DNA from: an uncultured Saprospiraceae bacterium
GTDB taxonomy: Bacteria; Bacteroidota; Bacteroidia; Chitinophagales; Saprospiraceae
DNA: 64,000 nt
Assembly (NCBI GenBank): GCA_937997635.1
Contig: CALLFA010000057.1
Location: forward strand, 33,878 to 97,877
Direction of reading: 5' to 3'
Position numbers and translations under genes: made by a program. Position 1 is the first letter of the stretch. The number at the start of each line of letters is the position of its first letter. The notes under the pieces were generated by a model that made no database searches, had not been told where the DNA came from, and saw nothing but the letters and a program-made list of their open reading frames with translations. Shown piece by piece: positions 1 to 8,621 of this stretch.

Positions 1-572
1 AGAGCGGCAATTGCTTGTGAGCCACCAACTTTAAATATTGTATTGACACCGCAGAGTTCTGCTGTAAACAATATAGCTGGATGAATATTGCCATAAGCAT
101 CAGGAGGTGTACACAACACAATTTCTTCGCAGCCAGCAAGCTGAGCTGGAATAGCCAACATCAATACAGTAGAAAACAAAGGTGCTGTTCCACCAGGAAT
201 ATACAAGCCAACTTTTTCTATGGGAACAGCCTTCTGCCAGCAAGTCACACCAGGTTGGGTTTCCACTTTGACTACTTCACTAAATTGCGTTTGGTGAAAT
301 CGTTTTACATTTTTGTGCGCGTCTGTAATCGCTTGTTGAAGAGCTACTGGCATAGCATTTTTAGCACCACTAATTTCGGCTTGAGATACCTTTAACTCAT
401 CGAGCATCACCTTGTCAAACTTTTGCGTATAGCTTTTTACAGCAGCATCACCATTTATCTTTATCTCATTAAAAACATCATTGATAATTGCTTTGAGATC
501 CTCAAGCTTTAGTGCAGGACGTTTTATCAATTCTTGAATGATCTCTGGTGAAGGATTTTCGTACACGTTCAT
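1..572 (-). CDS. hisD: Histidinol dehydrogenase, N-terminal part (runs off window)
   Basis: Catalyses the last two oxidation steps of histidine synthesis, L-histidinol to L-histidine, using NAD. Only the first 190 codons lie in the window. I read the frame directly: it opens MNVYENPSPEIIQELIKRP and later shows the family stretches YIPGGTAPLFSTVLM and KVGGSQAIAAL. The start ATG shares one base with the TAA stop of hisG, so the two are translationally coupled in one operon. The catalytic zinc and His residues lie beyond the window edge and cannot be checked. Identity is secure from the conserved GGT and GGSQAIAA segments and from the operon position directly after hisG. Confidence 0.93.
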   Translation of the reverse strand, partial: MNVYENPSPEIIQELIKRPALKLEDLKAIINDVFNEIKINGDAAVKSYTQKFDKVMLDELKVSQAEISGAKNAMPVALQQAITDAHKNVKRFHQTQFSEVVKVETQPGVTCWQKAVPIEKVGLYIPGGTAPLFSTVLMLAIPAQLAGCEEIVLCTPPDAYGNIHPAILFTAELCGVNTIFKVGGSQAIAA

Positions 573-1432
573 TAGACCACCATTTTTTCTATTGGACATA
601 CTAGAATCCCTTGAGCACCACAGGCTTTCAGTTGATTGATGACTCCCCAAAAATCCTCTGATCCTATCACAGAGTGTAACGAGCTCCAGCCTTCTTCCAT
701 CAAAGGCAATACTGTCGGACTTTTCAGTACAGGCAAAATAGCAGACACTTCATCTAACTTCTCATTTGGTACATTCATCAAAATGTACTTAAATTTTCGA
801 GCTCCCAACACAGATCGAATTCTAAAAAGTAACTGGTTCAGTAAGTCTTCATTTTCATTGCCAAGAGAAGAACGACTTACCAAAACAGCCTCTGACTTCA
901 AGATGATGTCTTTTTCTATCAAATTGTTTTTGAACAGTGTACTTCCACTGCTGACTAAATCACAAATGGCGTCAGATAGTCCGATGTTTGGTGCGATTTC
1001 TACTGAGCCAGAAATTTGATGTATTTCAGCATTCACGCTTTTCTTTTCTAAGTACTGACGGAGTGTATTTGGATATGAGGTTGCTATTTTCTTACCTTCC
1101 AAACTTTTTATACTATCATAGTCCTCATTCCCTTTGGGTACAGCAATGGACAGTCGACATTTTGAAAAGCCAAGATGTTCGTGAGTCGTTAGATTTTGTC
1201 CTTTCTCAATAACCGTATTTTCTCCGAGTACTGCGATATCGGCAACACCATCTGCAACATACTGAGGTATATCTGAATTTCGAAGAAACAATACTTCTGC
1301 TGGAAATCCTCTAACTTCTGCCTTTAACTGGTCAAGACCTTTATCCACTTTAAGACCACATTGTTTTAATAAAGCAATGGTGTCGTCGTGTAGTCTACCA
1401 GATTTTTGAATCGCTATTTTTAGCATTGTCAA
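572..1432 (-). CDS. hisG: ATP phosphoribosyltransferase, long form
   Basis: First, committed step of histidine synthesis: ATP plus PRPP gives phosphoribosyl-ATP. At 286 residues this is the long, self-sufficient HisG that carries its own C-terminal regulatory domain (about residues 212-286) and needs no HisZ. The N-terminus reads MLKIAIQKSGRLHDDTIALL if started at the third codon (1426); the first ATG at 1432 gives MTMLKIAIQ. The PRPP-binding loop appears as DLVSSGSTLFKNNL around residues 160-173. It is the first structural gene after the his leader and attenuator. Feedback inhibition by histidine through the C-terminal domain is known for the family; it is not visible here. Confidence 0.95.
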   Translation of the reverse strand: MTMLKIAIQKSGRLHDDTIALLKQCGLKVDKGLDQLKAEVRGFPAEVLFLRNSDIPQYVADGVADIAVLGENTVIEKGQNLTTHEHLGFSKCRLSIAVPKGNEDYDSIKSLEGKKIATSYPNTLRQYLEKKSVNAEIHQISGSVEIAPNIGLSDAICDLVSSGSTLFKNNLIEKDIILKSEAVLVSRSSLGNENEDLLNQLLFRIRSVLGARKFKYILMNVPNEKLDEVSAILPVLKSPTVLPLMEEGWSSLHSVIGSEDFWGVINQLKACGAQGILVCPIEKMVV

Positions 1433-1449
1433 ACTAAGATTTATCTAAA

Positions 1450-1482
1450 TAAAAAAACCCGCTCTTCAAGGAAAAGCGGGTT
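1450..1482 (-). terminator. his operon attenuator (rho-independent terminator)
   Basis: Read on the minus strand, AACCCGCT pairs with AGCGGGTT around a ten-base loop and is followed by a run of T. It sits between the histidine-rich leader peptide and hisG, the layout of a classical transcription attenuator. No competing anti-terminator was worked out in detail. Confidence 0.85.
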
Positions 1483-1523
1483 CGTAAATATATTTTATCA
1501 ACCAAATACATCTATCATTCCGC

Positions 1524-1568
1524 TTACGCAGGGAAATGATGGTGATGTCTATGGCTGTTATTTTTCAT
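1524..1568 (-). CDS. hisL: his operon leader peptide
   Basis: A 14-codon open frame reading MKNNSHRHHHHFPA then TAA. Five of six consecutive residues are His (HRHHHH), which is the signature of a his leader: ribosomes stall there when charged His-tRNA is scarce, so the downstream terminator at 1450-1482 does not form and hisG-hisD are transcribed. Position, length and residue content are all diagnostic, although the peptide is too short for ordinary gene calling. The start codon lies only seven bases after a consensus -7 box, so the transcript is probably leaderless or nearly so. Confidence 0.92.
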   Translation of the reverse strand: MKNNSHRHHHHFPA

Positions 1569-1575
1569 TATGATG

Positions 1576-1605
1576 CAAAAGTATGTTCTTTTTTCGAAAA
1601 TCAAA
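1576..1605 (-). promoter_or_regulatory. his operon promoter, Bacteroidota type
   Basis: On the minus strand a TTTG box (1602-1605) is followed after 18 bases by TACTTTTG (1576-1583), a perfect TAnnTTTG -7 element. The leader-peptide ATG begins seven bases further on. Confidence 0.6.
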
Positions 1606-1763
1606 ATTGTCTATTACAATTTCACAAATAATACACTGAATTTGGGAAATAGCCTTCATCATGGGCACTTAGTACAGTCATTTGTCTGGGTTAACTCAAC
1701 ATTCATCTAAATATGCTTCATTACTCTTATTGTTGTTTTATCTTTCAGGAGCAAAATCAACTT

Positions 1764-2648
1764 ATGTCAGTTCTTTCTATTCAAAACTTGTCAAAGAGTT
1801 ATGGTAAAATTCAAGCTCTTAACAACTTATCGCTGGAGATCAATGAAGGTGAAGTCTATGGGATTCTAGGTCCAAATGGAAGCGGCAAAACAACAACACT
1901 TGGCGTGATATTGGGCATTTTACACGCTGATTCTGGTTCTTATCAGTGGTTTGATGGCCGCTATGGCAAAGGGCATCGAAAACGAATTGGTGCTATCCTT
2001 GAAACACCAAATTTTTACCCGTATAAAACAGCTGAAGACAATCTGTCTATCATCAGCCACATCAAAGGAGTAAAAACAAATAATTACGATCAATTACTTG
2101 AACTTGTCAATTTGGCCCATCGTAAAAAATCAGCATTCAGGACCTATTCTTTAGGAATGAAACAACGATTGGCTATCGCAGCAACAATGATCGGTGATCC
2201 AGATGTGATCATTTTTGATGAACCAACAAACGGATTGGACCCACAAGGGATAGCCGAAGTCAGACAAACGTTGACAGAAATTGCTGCCTCAGGTAAAACG
2301 GTCATTATGGCCAGCCACATCCTGGATGAAGTTGAAAAGATCTGTTCTCATGTAGCAATTATTAAAAATGGAAATTTATTGGCTACGGGATCTGTCGGTT
2401 CTATTCTGTCAGAGGACGTCACGATAGAATTACAAGCGGAGGATATGAGTGCTTTACAGAATCTGATCGAATCTGTGCCCTGGATGAGTAAAAGTAAAAT
2501 CATTGCCGATCGACTCGAAGTCCAAATGGAAAACAGTCATTCAGTAGCAGAAATCAATAAACTTGCTTTCGATAGAGGTGTGACATTGACGCACCTTGTA
2601 GCAAGAAAACAGCGATTAGAAGAAGAATTCCTAGAAATAACCAAATAG
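1764..2648 (+). CDS. ABC transporter ATP-binding protein
   Basis: ATPase subunit of a two-component ABC transporter whose permease is the next gene, ten bases downstream. From ATG at 1764 the protein has 294 residues and opens MSVLSIQNLSKSYG. The frame stays open upstream to 1713, but the 17 added residues do not fit the family N-terminus. Walker A is GPNGSGKT (about 36-43), the signature is YSLGMKQR, and Walker B with the catalytic Glu is VIIFDEPTNGLDP; a conserved switch His follows in MASHILDEVE. The C-terminal 80 residues resemble those of drug- or bacitracin-type and gliding-type (GldA/CcmA) ATPases. Substrate cannot be told from sequence. Confidence 0.85.
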   Translation: MSVLSIQNLSKSYGKIQALNNLSLEINEGEVYGILGPNGSGKTTTLGVILGILHADSGSYQWFDGRYGKGHRKRIGAILETPNFYPYKTAEDNLSIISHIKGVKTNNYDQLLELVNLAHRKKSAFRTYSLGMKQRLAIAATMIGDPDVIIFDEPTNGLDPQGIAEVRQTLTEIAASGKTVIMASHILDEVEKICSHVAIIKNGNLLATGSVGSILSEDVTIELQAEDMSALQNLIESVPWMSKSKIIADRLEVQMENSHSVAEINKLAFDRGVTLTHLVARKQRLEEEFLEITK

Positions 2649-2658
2649 ACCAAGGCGA

Positions 2659-3474
2659 ATGAATGTTGTACAACTATTAACACTAGAGTGGAAAAAATTT
2701 AGAAACAATTCCGTTTTCAATTTATTTGGGATTATGTTTCTGGTTACATTTCCAACTGCCATTTTCATTGGTAAGGAAATAGATTTGCCAGCAATGGTAT
2801 TTAATTCAAGTGACTTTTTTACGTTTCCTACTAATTGGGAATGGATGGCTTATGCAGGTAATTGGCTTGTCTTTTTCTTTTTAGGATTTATTATGATGAA
2901 CATGGTGACATCTGAAGTAGGCTTTAAAACCTTACGCCAGAACATCATCACTGGGATGACTCGTAATGATTTTTTCCTGAGCAAGTTATATGTTGCAATC
3001 GCATTGAGTGTAGGTGCGACCTTATATTACATGTTTTGCACTTTGGTGATTGGATTCTTCCACAATGAGCCGTATTCCTTGGAAAATGCGTTTGCGGAAC
3101 CAGCTTGGATAGGTCGATTTTTTCTAATGTGTATGGGATACCTAAGCTTTGCCTTATTAGTAGGTTTTGTGATTCGGCGTTCTGGAGTTGCGATTTTTAC
3201 TTACACATGCTACATACTTTTTATAGAATTAATGTTAAAGTGGATGGTACATGCGAGAATAGTTAAAGATTCATCGACCATTAATTATTGGCCGATGAAC
3301 GCTGTTGAGGATTTAACACCTTTACCCATGTGGAAAAAAGTAGAGAACATTCCAGTGAAAGATATAGACTTTGCTTTTTTATTGACACCTACCCAAGCAT
3401 GTGTCACGACCAGTATCTATATTTTACTCTTTATTGGTCTCGCTTATTGGCATTTTATGAAGAAGGATATTTGA
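2659..3474 (+). CDS. ABC-2 type permease
   Basis: Membrane partner of the preceding ATPase. The 271-residue protein has about six hydrophobic segments (near residues 18-38, 70-90, 110-130, 150-172, 180-197 and 245-265). An amphipathic N-terminus, LEWKKFRNNSV, is typical of ABC-2 permeases, which begin with a cytosolic helix before the first membrane span. There is no extracytoplasmic binding protein nearby, which favours an exporter. It ends two bases before the convergent dihydroorotase stop, with no visible terminator in between. Confidence 0.8.
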   Translation: MNVVQLLTLEWKKFRNNSVFNLFGIMFLVTFPTAIFIGKEIDLPAMVFNSSDFFTFPTNWEWMAYAGNWLVFFFLGFIMMNMVTSEVGFKTLRQNIITGMTRNDFFLSKLYVAIALSVGATLYYMFCTLVIGFFHNEPYSLENAFAEPAWIGRFFLMCMGYLSFALLVGFVIRRSGVAIFTYTCYILFIELMLKWMVHARIVKDSSTINYWPMNAVEDLTPLPMWKKVENIPVKDIDFAFLLTPTQACVTTSIYILLFIGLAYWHFMKKDI

Positions 3475-3475
3475 G

Positions 3476-4801
3476 TTAGTGTTTAAATAGTAACCGCTCT
3501 CCTGCTTTCAAATCATGCACTTCATTGCCGTCAAACACGATTTGTCCATTAATGATAGTCTTATCTATGGTGCAAGGGAATGTATGCCCTTCTAACGGCG
3601 ACCATCCACATTTGAACAAAAGGTTCTCTTTACTTACAGTGTACGGTTTATTGGCATCAACCAAAACAAGATCAGCGGCATATCCTTCACGGATGTATCC
3701 CCTATTCTCAATATGGAAACATTCTGCAACAGCATGACTCATTTTATGCACGACTTTTTCCAAAGATATTTTCCCATTTTTCCAATACTCCAGCATAATC
3801 AATAATGGGTGTTGGATTAATGGAAGACCAGAAGGCGCTTGACCATAAGGCTTTGCTTTCTCTTCTACAGTGTGTGGCGCATGGTCAGTAGCAATCACGT
3901 CAAAGTGATCATCCAATAACGCTTGGAATAAAGCTTCTTGGTGTTCCTTTGCTTTTATAGCAGGATTGCATTGAATCTTGGTACCAAGTCGTTCATAATC
4001 TTCTGCATTAAAATATAAGTGGTGGACACAAACTTCAGATGTAATACGCTTGTCAGCTAAAGGAATTGTGTTGTCAAATAGTGCTATTTCGTCTTGTGTA
4101 GATATATGCAGAATATGTAAACGAGTGTTGTGTTGCTTGGCTAATTCAACAGCCATTGACGAAGATAAATAGCAACCTTCGACTGACCTGATGATGGGAT
4201 GGTGCTTTGGCTGAGGCGACTTGTCTTTCCACAATTCTTTATTTCTTCTGATGGTCGCCTCGTCTTCACAGTGTGTTGCAATAAGCATATCTACTTTAGA
4301 AAATAAGCCTTCTAGAGTCGCGCGCTCGTCTACCAACATGTTGCCAGTACTACTACCCATAAATACTTTCACACCGCATACTGTGGACTTGTCAGTCTTC
4401 AAGACATCTTCTAGATTGTCATTGGTCGCACCCATATAGAATGAGTAATTCGTATAAGATGTATCGGCTGCGATGTCGTATTTGTCTTGTAATTTCTCTT
4501 GGGTTGTTGCCGTTGGTTTCGTATTTGGCATTTCCATAAAACTGGTGACCCCACCTGCTGCTGCAGCCTTTGACTCTGTGTGTATATCTGCTTTGTGAGT
4601 CAAGCCCGGCTGCCTGAAATGTACTTGGTCATCGATTACGCCTGGCAATAGATATTGACCTTCTGCATTGAGTTCCTGAGTTTCGGCTGATTCAATTATC
4701 CCACCTATTTGTTCGATGATTCCGTTTTGTATCGAGAGGTCGCCTTCGATAGTTTTACCTTCGTTTACAATCTTCGCGTTCTTTATTATCAATCTACTCA
4801 T
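3476..4801 (-). CDS. pyrC: Dihydroorotase, class I (amidohydrolase)
   Basis: Third step of pyrimidine synthesis, the reversible cyclisation of carbamoyl-aspartate to dihydroorotate. The 441-residue length fits class I dihydroorotases and allantoinase-like relatives. Recognisable are the GVIDDQVHFRQPGLTHK segment (56-70), the metal-bridging Lys in GVKVFMGSSTGNM, the His in ATHCEDE and HILHIST, and the catalytic Asp in IATDHAPHT. In the first metal motif, which is normally His-x-His, position 59 is Gln (QVH). I recall the same Gln in other Bacteroidota enzymes but cannot check it here. Hydantoinase or allantoinase is the alternative; the purK-purE neighbours support a nucleotide role. Confidence 0.85.
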   Translation of the reverse strand: MSRLIIKNAKIVNEGKTIEGDLSIQNGIIEQIGGIIESAETQELNAEGQYLLPGVIDDQVHFRQPGLTHKADIHTESKAAAAGGVTSFMEMPNTKPTATTQEKLQDKYDIAADTSYTNYSFYMGATNDNLEDVLKTDKSTVCGVKVFMGSSTGNMLVDERATLEGLFSKVDMLIATHCEDEATIRRNKELWKDKSPQPKHHPIIRSVEGCYLSSSMAVELAKQHNTRLHILHISTQDEIALFDNTIPLADKRITSEVCVHHLYFNAEDYERLGTKIQCNPAIKAKEHQEALFQALLDDHFDVIATDHAPHTVEEKAKPYGQAPSGLPLIQHPLLIMLEYWKNGKISLEKVVHKMSHAVAECFHIENRGYIREGYAADLVLVDANKPYTVSKENLLFKCGWSPLEGHTFPCTIDKTIINGQIVFDGNEVHDLKAGERLLFKH

Positions 4802-4894
4802 ATATATGTCTGTTATACCAAGACGAATTAAACTTTAAAAAAATCAATATATACATTATCTCTGCATATGTATGACTAAGGTAAATGAATTAGC

Positions 4895-4902
4895 TAATTT
4901 TA
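4895..4902 (+). promoter_or_regulatory. Probable -7 box for purK-purE
   Basis: TAATTTTA matches TAnnTTTG at all but the last base and ends seven bases before the purK ATG, the same spacing as at the his leader. No clear -33 TTTG is visible. Confidence 0.3.
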
Positions 4903-4909
4903 CAGTGAG

Positions 4910-6067
4910 ATGAGTAAAAATCCATTGGATAAAAAGATAGGAATATTGGGAGCAGGGCAACTTGGTAAAATGTTGTTCCAAGCTTCGACTAAGCTCAATC
5001 TCGATATTAGCTTTTTAGATTCAAGTGTAGAGATGCCTGTGGGGCGAATTTCAGATCGCGTTTACATTGGCAATTTCAAAGACTACGATGATGTCATTGC
5101 CTTTGGTGCAGATAAAGATGTCATTAGTATAGAGATAGAAGCTGTTAATGTGGATGCTTTACAGCAGTTGGAGAATGATGGTAAGCAGGTATTCCCGCAA
5201 CCATCTGTAGTGCGATTGATCCAAGATAAAGGCACTCAGAAAGAATTCTTTAGAATTAATGAATTGGTCAGCCCATCGTTTCAATTGGTGGAATCCAAAG
5301 AACATCTTCAATCCAGTATTGACAGTGGGGACATCACATTTCCATTCGTACAAAAACTAAGGCGCGACGGATATGATGGTCGAGGCGTCTGTGTCATCAA
5401 CACAAAGCAAGACATGGATGATGCATTTGATTCACCCTGTGTCATTGAAGACCTAGTAGACATATCTAAGGAGTTATCTGTTATTGTGGCTAGAGGAAAA
5501 TCAGGCGAAATTGCTGTTTACGATCCAGTCGAAATGGTAGTCAATCCAGAAGCTAATGTATTGGATTTTCAATTGGCTCCTGCTGCTATCGATAAAGCGA
5601 AAAGCGATGAAGCAAAAAAGTTGGCTATTGATACCGCAAATAAATTAGAAATTGTTGGTTTACTTGCAGTTGAGTTATTCCTGGATATTAATAATGAGTT
5701 GTGGATTAATGAATTAGCTCCGCGTGCTCACAACAGTGGTCACCACTCCATAGAGTCTTGTCAGACTTCTCAATATGAGCAACAGTTGCGGTGTATACTT
5801 GGGTTACCTCTAGGCAGCACAGCACTGCTGAGTCCTTCGTTATTAATGAACATATTGGGTGACCCACACCATACGGGGCCTGCTATATACCAAGGATTAG
5901 CAGCATGTCTCGAAAAGAAAGGAGTGCATCCCCATCTGTATGGCAAGACGATTACAAAGCCAATGCGTAAGATGGGACACATTACTATTGTCAACTCAAA
6001 TTTGGAAGAGGCAAAAGACATTTATCACTACATCAAATCAACATTAAAAGTCATCAGTCATGAGTAA
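4910..6067 (+). CDS. purK: 5-(carboxyamino)imidazole ribonucleotide synthase
   Basis: ATP-dependent carboxylation of AIR to N5-CAIR in purine synthesis. The 385-residue ATP-grasp protein begins with the Rossmann-like [14 protein letters not shown] (9-22). It carries [13 protein letters not shown] in the ATP-grasp domain and ends the active site with [19 protein letters not shown], the PurK-specific signature. It overlaps purE by eight bases, so the two enzymes of the bacterial two-step AIR to CAIR route are coupled. The start is fixed by the N-terminal glycine motif and the -7 box just before it. Confidence 0.95.
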   Translation: MSKNPLDKKIGILGAGQLGKMLFQASTKLNLDISFLDSSVEMPVGRISDRVYIGNFKDYDDVIAFGADKDVISIEIEAVNVDALQQLENDGKQVFPQPSVVRLIQDKGTQKEFFRINELVSPSFQLVESKEHLQSSIDSGDITFPFVQKLRRDGYDGRGVCVINTKQDMDDAFDSPCVIEDLVDISKELSVIVARGKSGEIAVYDPVEMVVNPEANVLDFQLAPAAIDKAKSDEAKKLAIDTANKLEIVGLLAVELFLDINNELWINELAPRAHNSGHHSIESCQTSQYEQQLRCILGLPLGSTALLSPSLLMNILGDPHHTGPAIYQGLAACLEKKGVHPHLYGKTITKPMRKMGHITIVNSNLEEAKDIYHYIKSTLKVISHE

Positions 6068-6560
6068 TCCAATTGTTAGTGTCATCATGGGTTCGGATTC
6101 TGATTATCCCATCATGGAAGCAGCAGTCGATATGCTTAAGGAGTTTGATATTCCATTTGAATGTACAGTAGTGTCAGCACATCGCACTCCTGATCGAATG
6201 GTAAACTTTGCAAAAGAAGCTGCTGGAAGAGGCATAAAAGTCATCATTGCGGGAGCAGGTGGTGCAGCTCATTTGCCAGGCATGGTCGCGTCATTAACAG
6301 CTCTGCCAGTGATAGGTGTTCCAATCAGATCTTCCAATTCTATTGATGGCTGGGATTCTGTATTGTCAATACTTCAAATGCCTAATGGCATTCCTGTTGC
6401 GACTGTAGCGCTAAACGGGGCAAAGAATGCAGGGATATTGGCAGCGTCAATTTTAGGTGCGAGTGATAAAGCAATTTTCGACAAAGTCAGCAGCTATAAA
6501 GAATCACTAAAAGAAGCTGTTCTGGAAAAAGCAAAACGTGTAGAAGAAAAAAATTCCTAG
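6060..6560 (+). CDS. purE: N5-CAIR mutase
   Basis: Moves the carboxylate of N5-CAIR to give CAIR. The 166-residue length is that of class I PurE. Motifs are [13 protein letters not shown] near the N-terminus, the catalytic [10 protein letters not shown] (His near 41), and [16 protein letters not shown]. The start overlaps the last codons of purK, as expected for a purKE unit. The product of purK is unstable, which is the usual explanation for the tight coupling. Confidence is very high. Confidence 0.96.
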   Translation: MSNPIVSVIMGSDSDYPIMEAAVDMLKEFDIPFECTVVSAHRTPDRMVNFAKEAAGRGIKVIIAGAGGAAHLPGMVASLTALPVIGVPIRSSNSIDGWDSVLSILQMPNGIPVATVALNGAKNAGILAASILGASDKAIFDKVSSYKESLKEAVLEKAKRVEEKNS

Positions 6561-6572
6561 TACCAAACACCA

Positions 6573-7292
6573 ATGAACTTACTCACATGGAATTGCAATA
6601 TGGCATTCAGAAAGAAGTTCATGCACGTCCTTGATGACTCCATCGACATCGCAGTCATACAAGAATGTGAACATAAAGAAAAACTTGAAATCGCCTTAGC
6701 TGATACTCCTTACAATGACATCATCTGGTACGGCAATAATAAACACAAAGGCATTGCAGTCATTTCATTTAACGATGTCCACGTGACATTAAGCAAAAAT
6801 TTCAATACAGAATTTGAATATATTTTACCAATAGATGTCTCCGTTAATAACACACATTTAAATCTTTTTGCTATTTGGGCAATGCCTCATAAAACAGAAC
6901 GACGCAAACGCTATGTCGGCCAAATATGGGGTGCCATCAATTACTATAAAAAAGCATTTGAGTCACCTAGCATTTTGATTGGTGATTTTAATAGCAATGC
7001 CATATGGGACAAAGAGCATAAGAATGGTAATCACAGTGATGTGGTTTCTTTTTTGGATGATTTTGGAATTAGTAGTTTGTATCATGAATTGAAAGAGGAA
7101 GTTCATGGCACAGAGTCTGAACCCACGATATATTTACTAAAGCAACATACAAAGCCTTATCATTTGGATTATTGTTTCATAAGTAAGACGATGTTAAGTA
7201 ACCAAACAACAATTGAGATTGGGGGTATAGAAGAGTGGTTAGAGTATAGTGATCATATGCCTTTGTTCGTGAAGGGATTGAATCTGATTTAA
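6573..7292 (+). CDS. Endonuclease/exonuclease/phosphatase-fold protein
   Basis: Metal-dependent phosphoesterase of the EEP superfamily (239 residues). Family motifs appear in order: LLTWNCNMAF at the N-terminus, AVIQECE (catalytic metal-binding Glu), LIGDFNSNAIWD, and the C-terminal YHLDYCFIS followed by YSDHMPLFV with the catalytic Asp-His pair. All active-site residues look intact. It follows purE by 12 bases and may be co-transcribed, but the fold covers DNA repair nucleases, phosphatases and nucleases of unknown role, so the substrate is open. No signal peptide, so it acts in the cytoplasm. Confidence 0.8.
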   Translation: MNLLTWNCNMAFRKKFMHVLDDSIDIAVIQECEHKEKLEIALADTPYNDIIWYGNNKHKGIAVISFNDVHVTLSKNFNTEFEYILPIDVSVNNTHLNLFAIWAMPHKTERRKRYVGQIWGAINYYKKAFESPSILIGDFNSNAIWDKEHKNGNHSDVVSFLDDFGISSLYHELKEEVHGTESEPTIYLLKQHTKPYHLDYCFISKTMLSNQTTIEIGGIEEWLEYSDHMPLFVKGLNLI

Positions 7293-7396
7293 AGATGTAC
7301 ATTCCTTGGAAAGCTTATTAATTCTTTGGGAGGGACAGACTTCTCTCCTTTTCTTCTTCTTTGCTGAGGCGGGACGCCTGCAGCGACGGTTTGTGC

Positions 7397-7421
7397 GTCC
7401 TTGAAGGTGTCTCGCCTCAAG
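7397..7421 (+). repeat. Dispersed bulged-hairpin repeat, copy 1
   Basis: A 25-base sequence whose CTTG, an unpaired A, and AGGT pair with GCCTCAAG around the loop GTCTC. Related copies occur at 12455-12479 and 48396-48420, each 30 to 106 bases after a plus-strand gene. The surrounding 7293-7585 gap also holds GC-rich sequence (7360-7470) but no gene I can support. Confidence 0.5.
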
Positions 7422-7585
7422 AACTACAGGGCCGTCTCGTCATTCGTCCTCGGCGACTGCCACTCCTCCAATGGAGGAGAATTGGCCTTAATGTATAATT
7501 ACAATTCTCTTAATTAACTAGCTAATTTCGGGATACGGTCGTTTAAAAGGTAAATTCGACTGCTCCTGAATATCTTTTATCCTAT

Positions 7586-8548
7586 CTACATTTTCTCCAC
7601 CAGCATCTCAGCAATCACCAAATCCTCCAAGGCCATCCCGGTTGATTTAAACAAAGTCGTCTCCATAGCCGATCTCCTCGAAGAGCCCTCTTTTTCACAC
7701 AATTGAGCTAGATCTCCTTTTATATCTTCGAGAGCGAACACACCTTCATGTACTGCAGTAACTATCTCACCAGCATGATAAGGTGTTGTATCTAAATTAT
7801 CGGTATATACAGAACTTGATGAAATAACATCCGAACTCACTTCATGCATATCGTGTGTGAATGATCCTGCCAAATCCAGATGTTGACCTTGACCCAATTC
7901 AGATTGATGAATAAGTGGGCTTGTTGCTGAAGTAATGCAACTGATCACATCGACAGACTTTAATTTATCTTTATACGTATCAATGGCAATAATTTCTGCT
8001 GAGAAATCACTAGTTAATTGACTCACAATCTGCTTTGACTTGTCAAAATTTCTCCCCCACAAATAGATTGTCTCATACTGATGGACAACTTGGTGCGCTT
8101 CAATAAAAAAAGGAGAAATGGCTCCATTGCCCAAGACTAATAATGATTTGGCATCAGGTCGAATAAGTTTAGAAGCCGCTAAAGCTGATGTTGCAGCAGT
8201 CCGAATGTTCGTGATCAATTTCGCATCCATGCTGATTAATGGCTTACCACTAATTGCATCAAACAGAATGTAAACTCCATTGACGTAGGGATCAATCGTA
8301 TTGCTATTGGCTGGAGTGGTTGTGATTAATTTACAACCAACATATTTTCCATTTTCCCAAGCTGGCATGTATAAAAAGGTATTCTCTTGCGATCCAGACA
8401 CACCTGCATATGTATTCATTGTTTTAGGTGGACTAACGATTTGTTGTTCTTTAAAGGCTGTTTCTAAAGCTATGATTAGTTCTTTGTAATTGATTACTTC
8501 TCGTATAGTCTCGTTTGAAATCCACTGCATGATGTCTGTATTTAACAT
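7586..8548 (-). CDS. Ornithine cyclodeaminase / mu-crystallin family enzyme
   Basis: NAD(P)-dependent enzyme of the ornithine cyclodeaminase, alanine dehydrogenase and ketimine reductase superfamily. The longest frame starts at 8611, but its first 21 codons cross the terminator of the upstream OmpA gene. I therefore place the start at 8548 (320 residues); ATG at 8530 (MQWISNETIREV) is equally possible. The family Lys lies in MDAKLITNIRTAATSALAA, and the nucleotide fold in LLVLGNGAISPFFIEAH followed by the acidic DLAGSF region. It may act on proline or lysine-derived imines or on ornithine; the neighbours give no hint. Confidence 0.75.
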   Translation of the reverse strand: MLNTDIMQWISNETIREVINYKELIIALETAFKEQQIVSPPKTMNTYAGVSGSQENTFLYMPAWENGKYVGCKLITTTPANSNTIDPYVNGVYILFDAISGKPLISMDAKLITNIRTAATSALAASKLIRPDAKSLLVLGNGAISPFFIEAHQVVHQYETIYLWGRNFDKSKQIVSQLTSDFSAEIIAIDTYKDKLKSVDVISCITSATSPLIHQSELGQGQHLDLAGSFTHDMHEVSSDVISSSSVYTDNLDTTPYHAGEIVTAVHEGVFALEDIKGDLAQLCEKEGSSRRSAMETTLFKSTGMALEDLVIAEMLVEKM

Positions 8549-8565
8549 ACAATTTAGTGAAATAA

Positions 8566-8594
8566 AAAAGGCCTTCCCGTTAAGGAAGGCCTCA
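8566..8594 (-). terminator. Terminator after the TSP3-OmpA gene
   Basis: On the minus strand AGGCCTTCC and GGGAAGGCCT form a strong stem around a short loop, followed by TTTTTTATTT. It lies about 30 bases after the OmpA stop codon. Confidence 0.85.
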
Positions 8595-8621
8595 TAATTA
8601 CTTATCTTCAATCTGAATAGA

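Noticed and set aside
81..395. Plus-strand 104-codon frame
   Set aside because: Lies antisense to hisD, which is clearly coding on the other strand.
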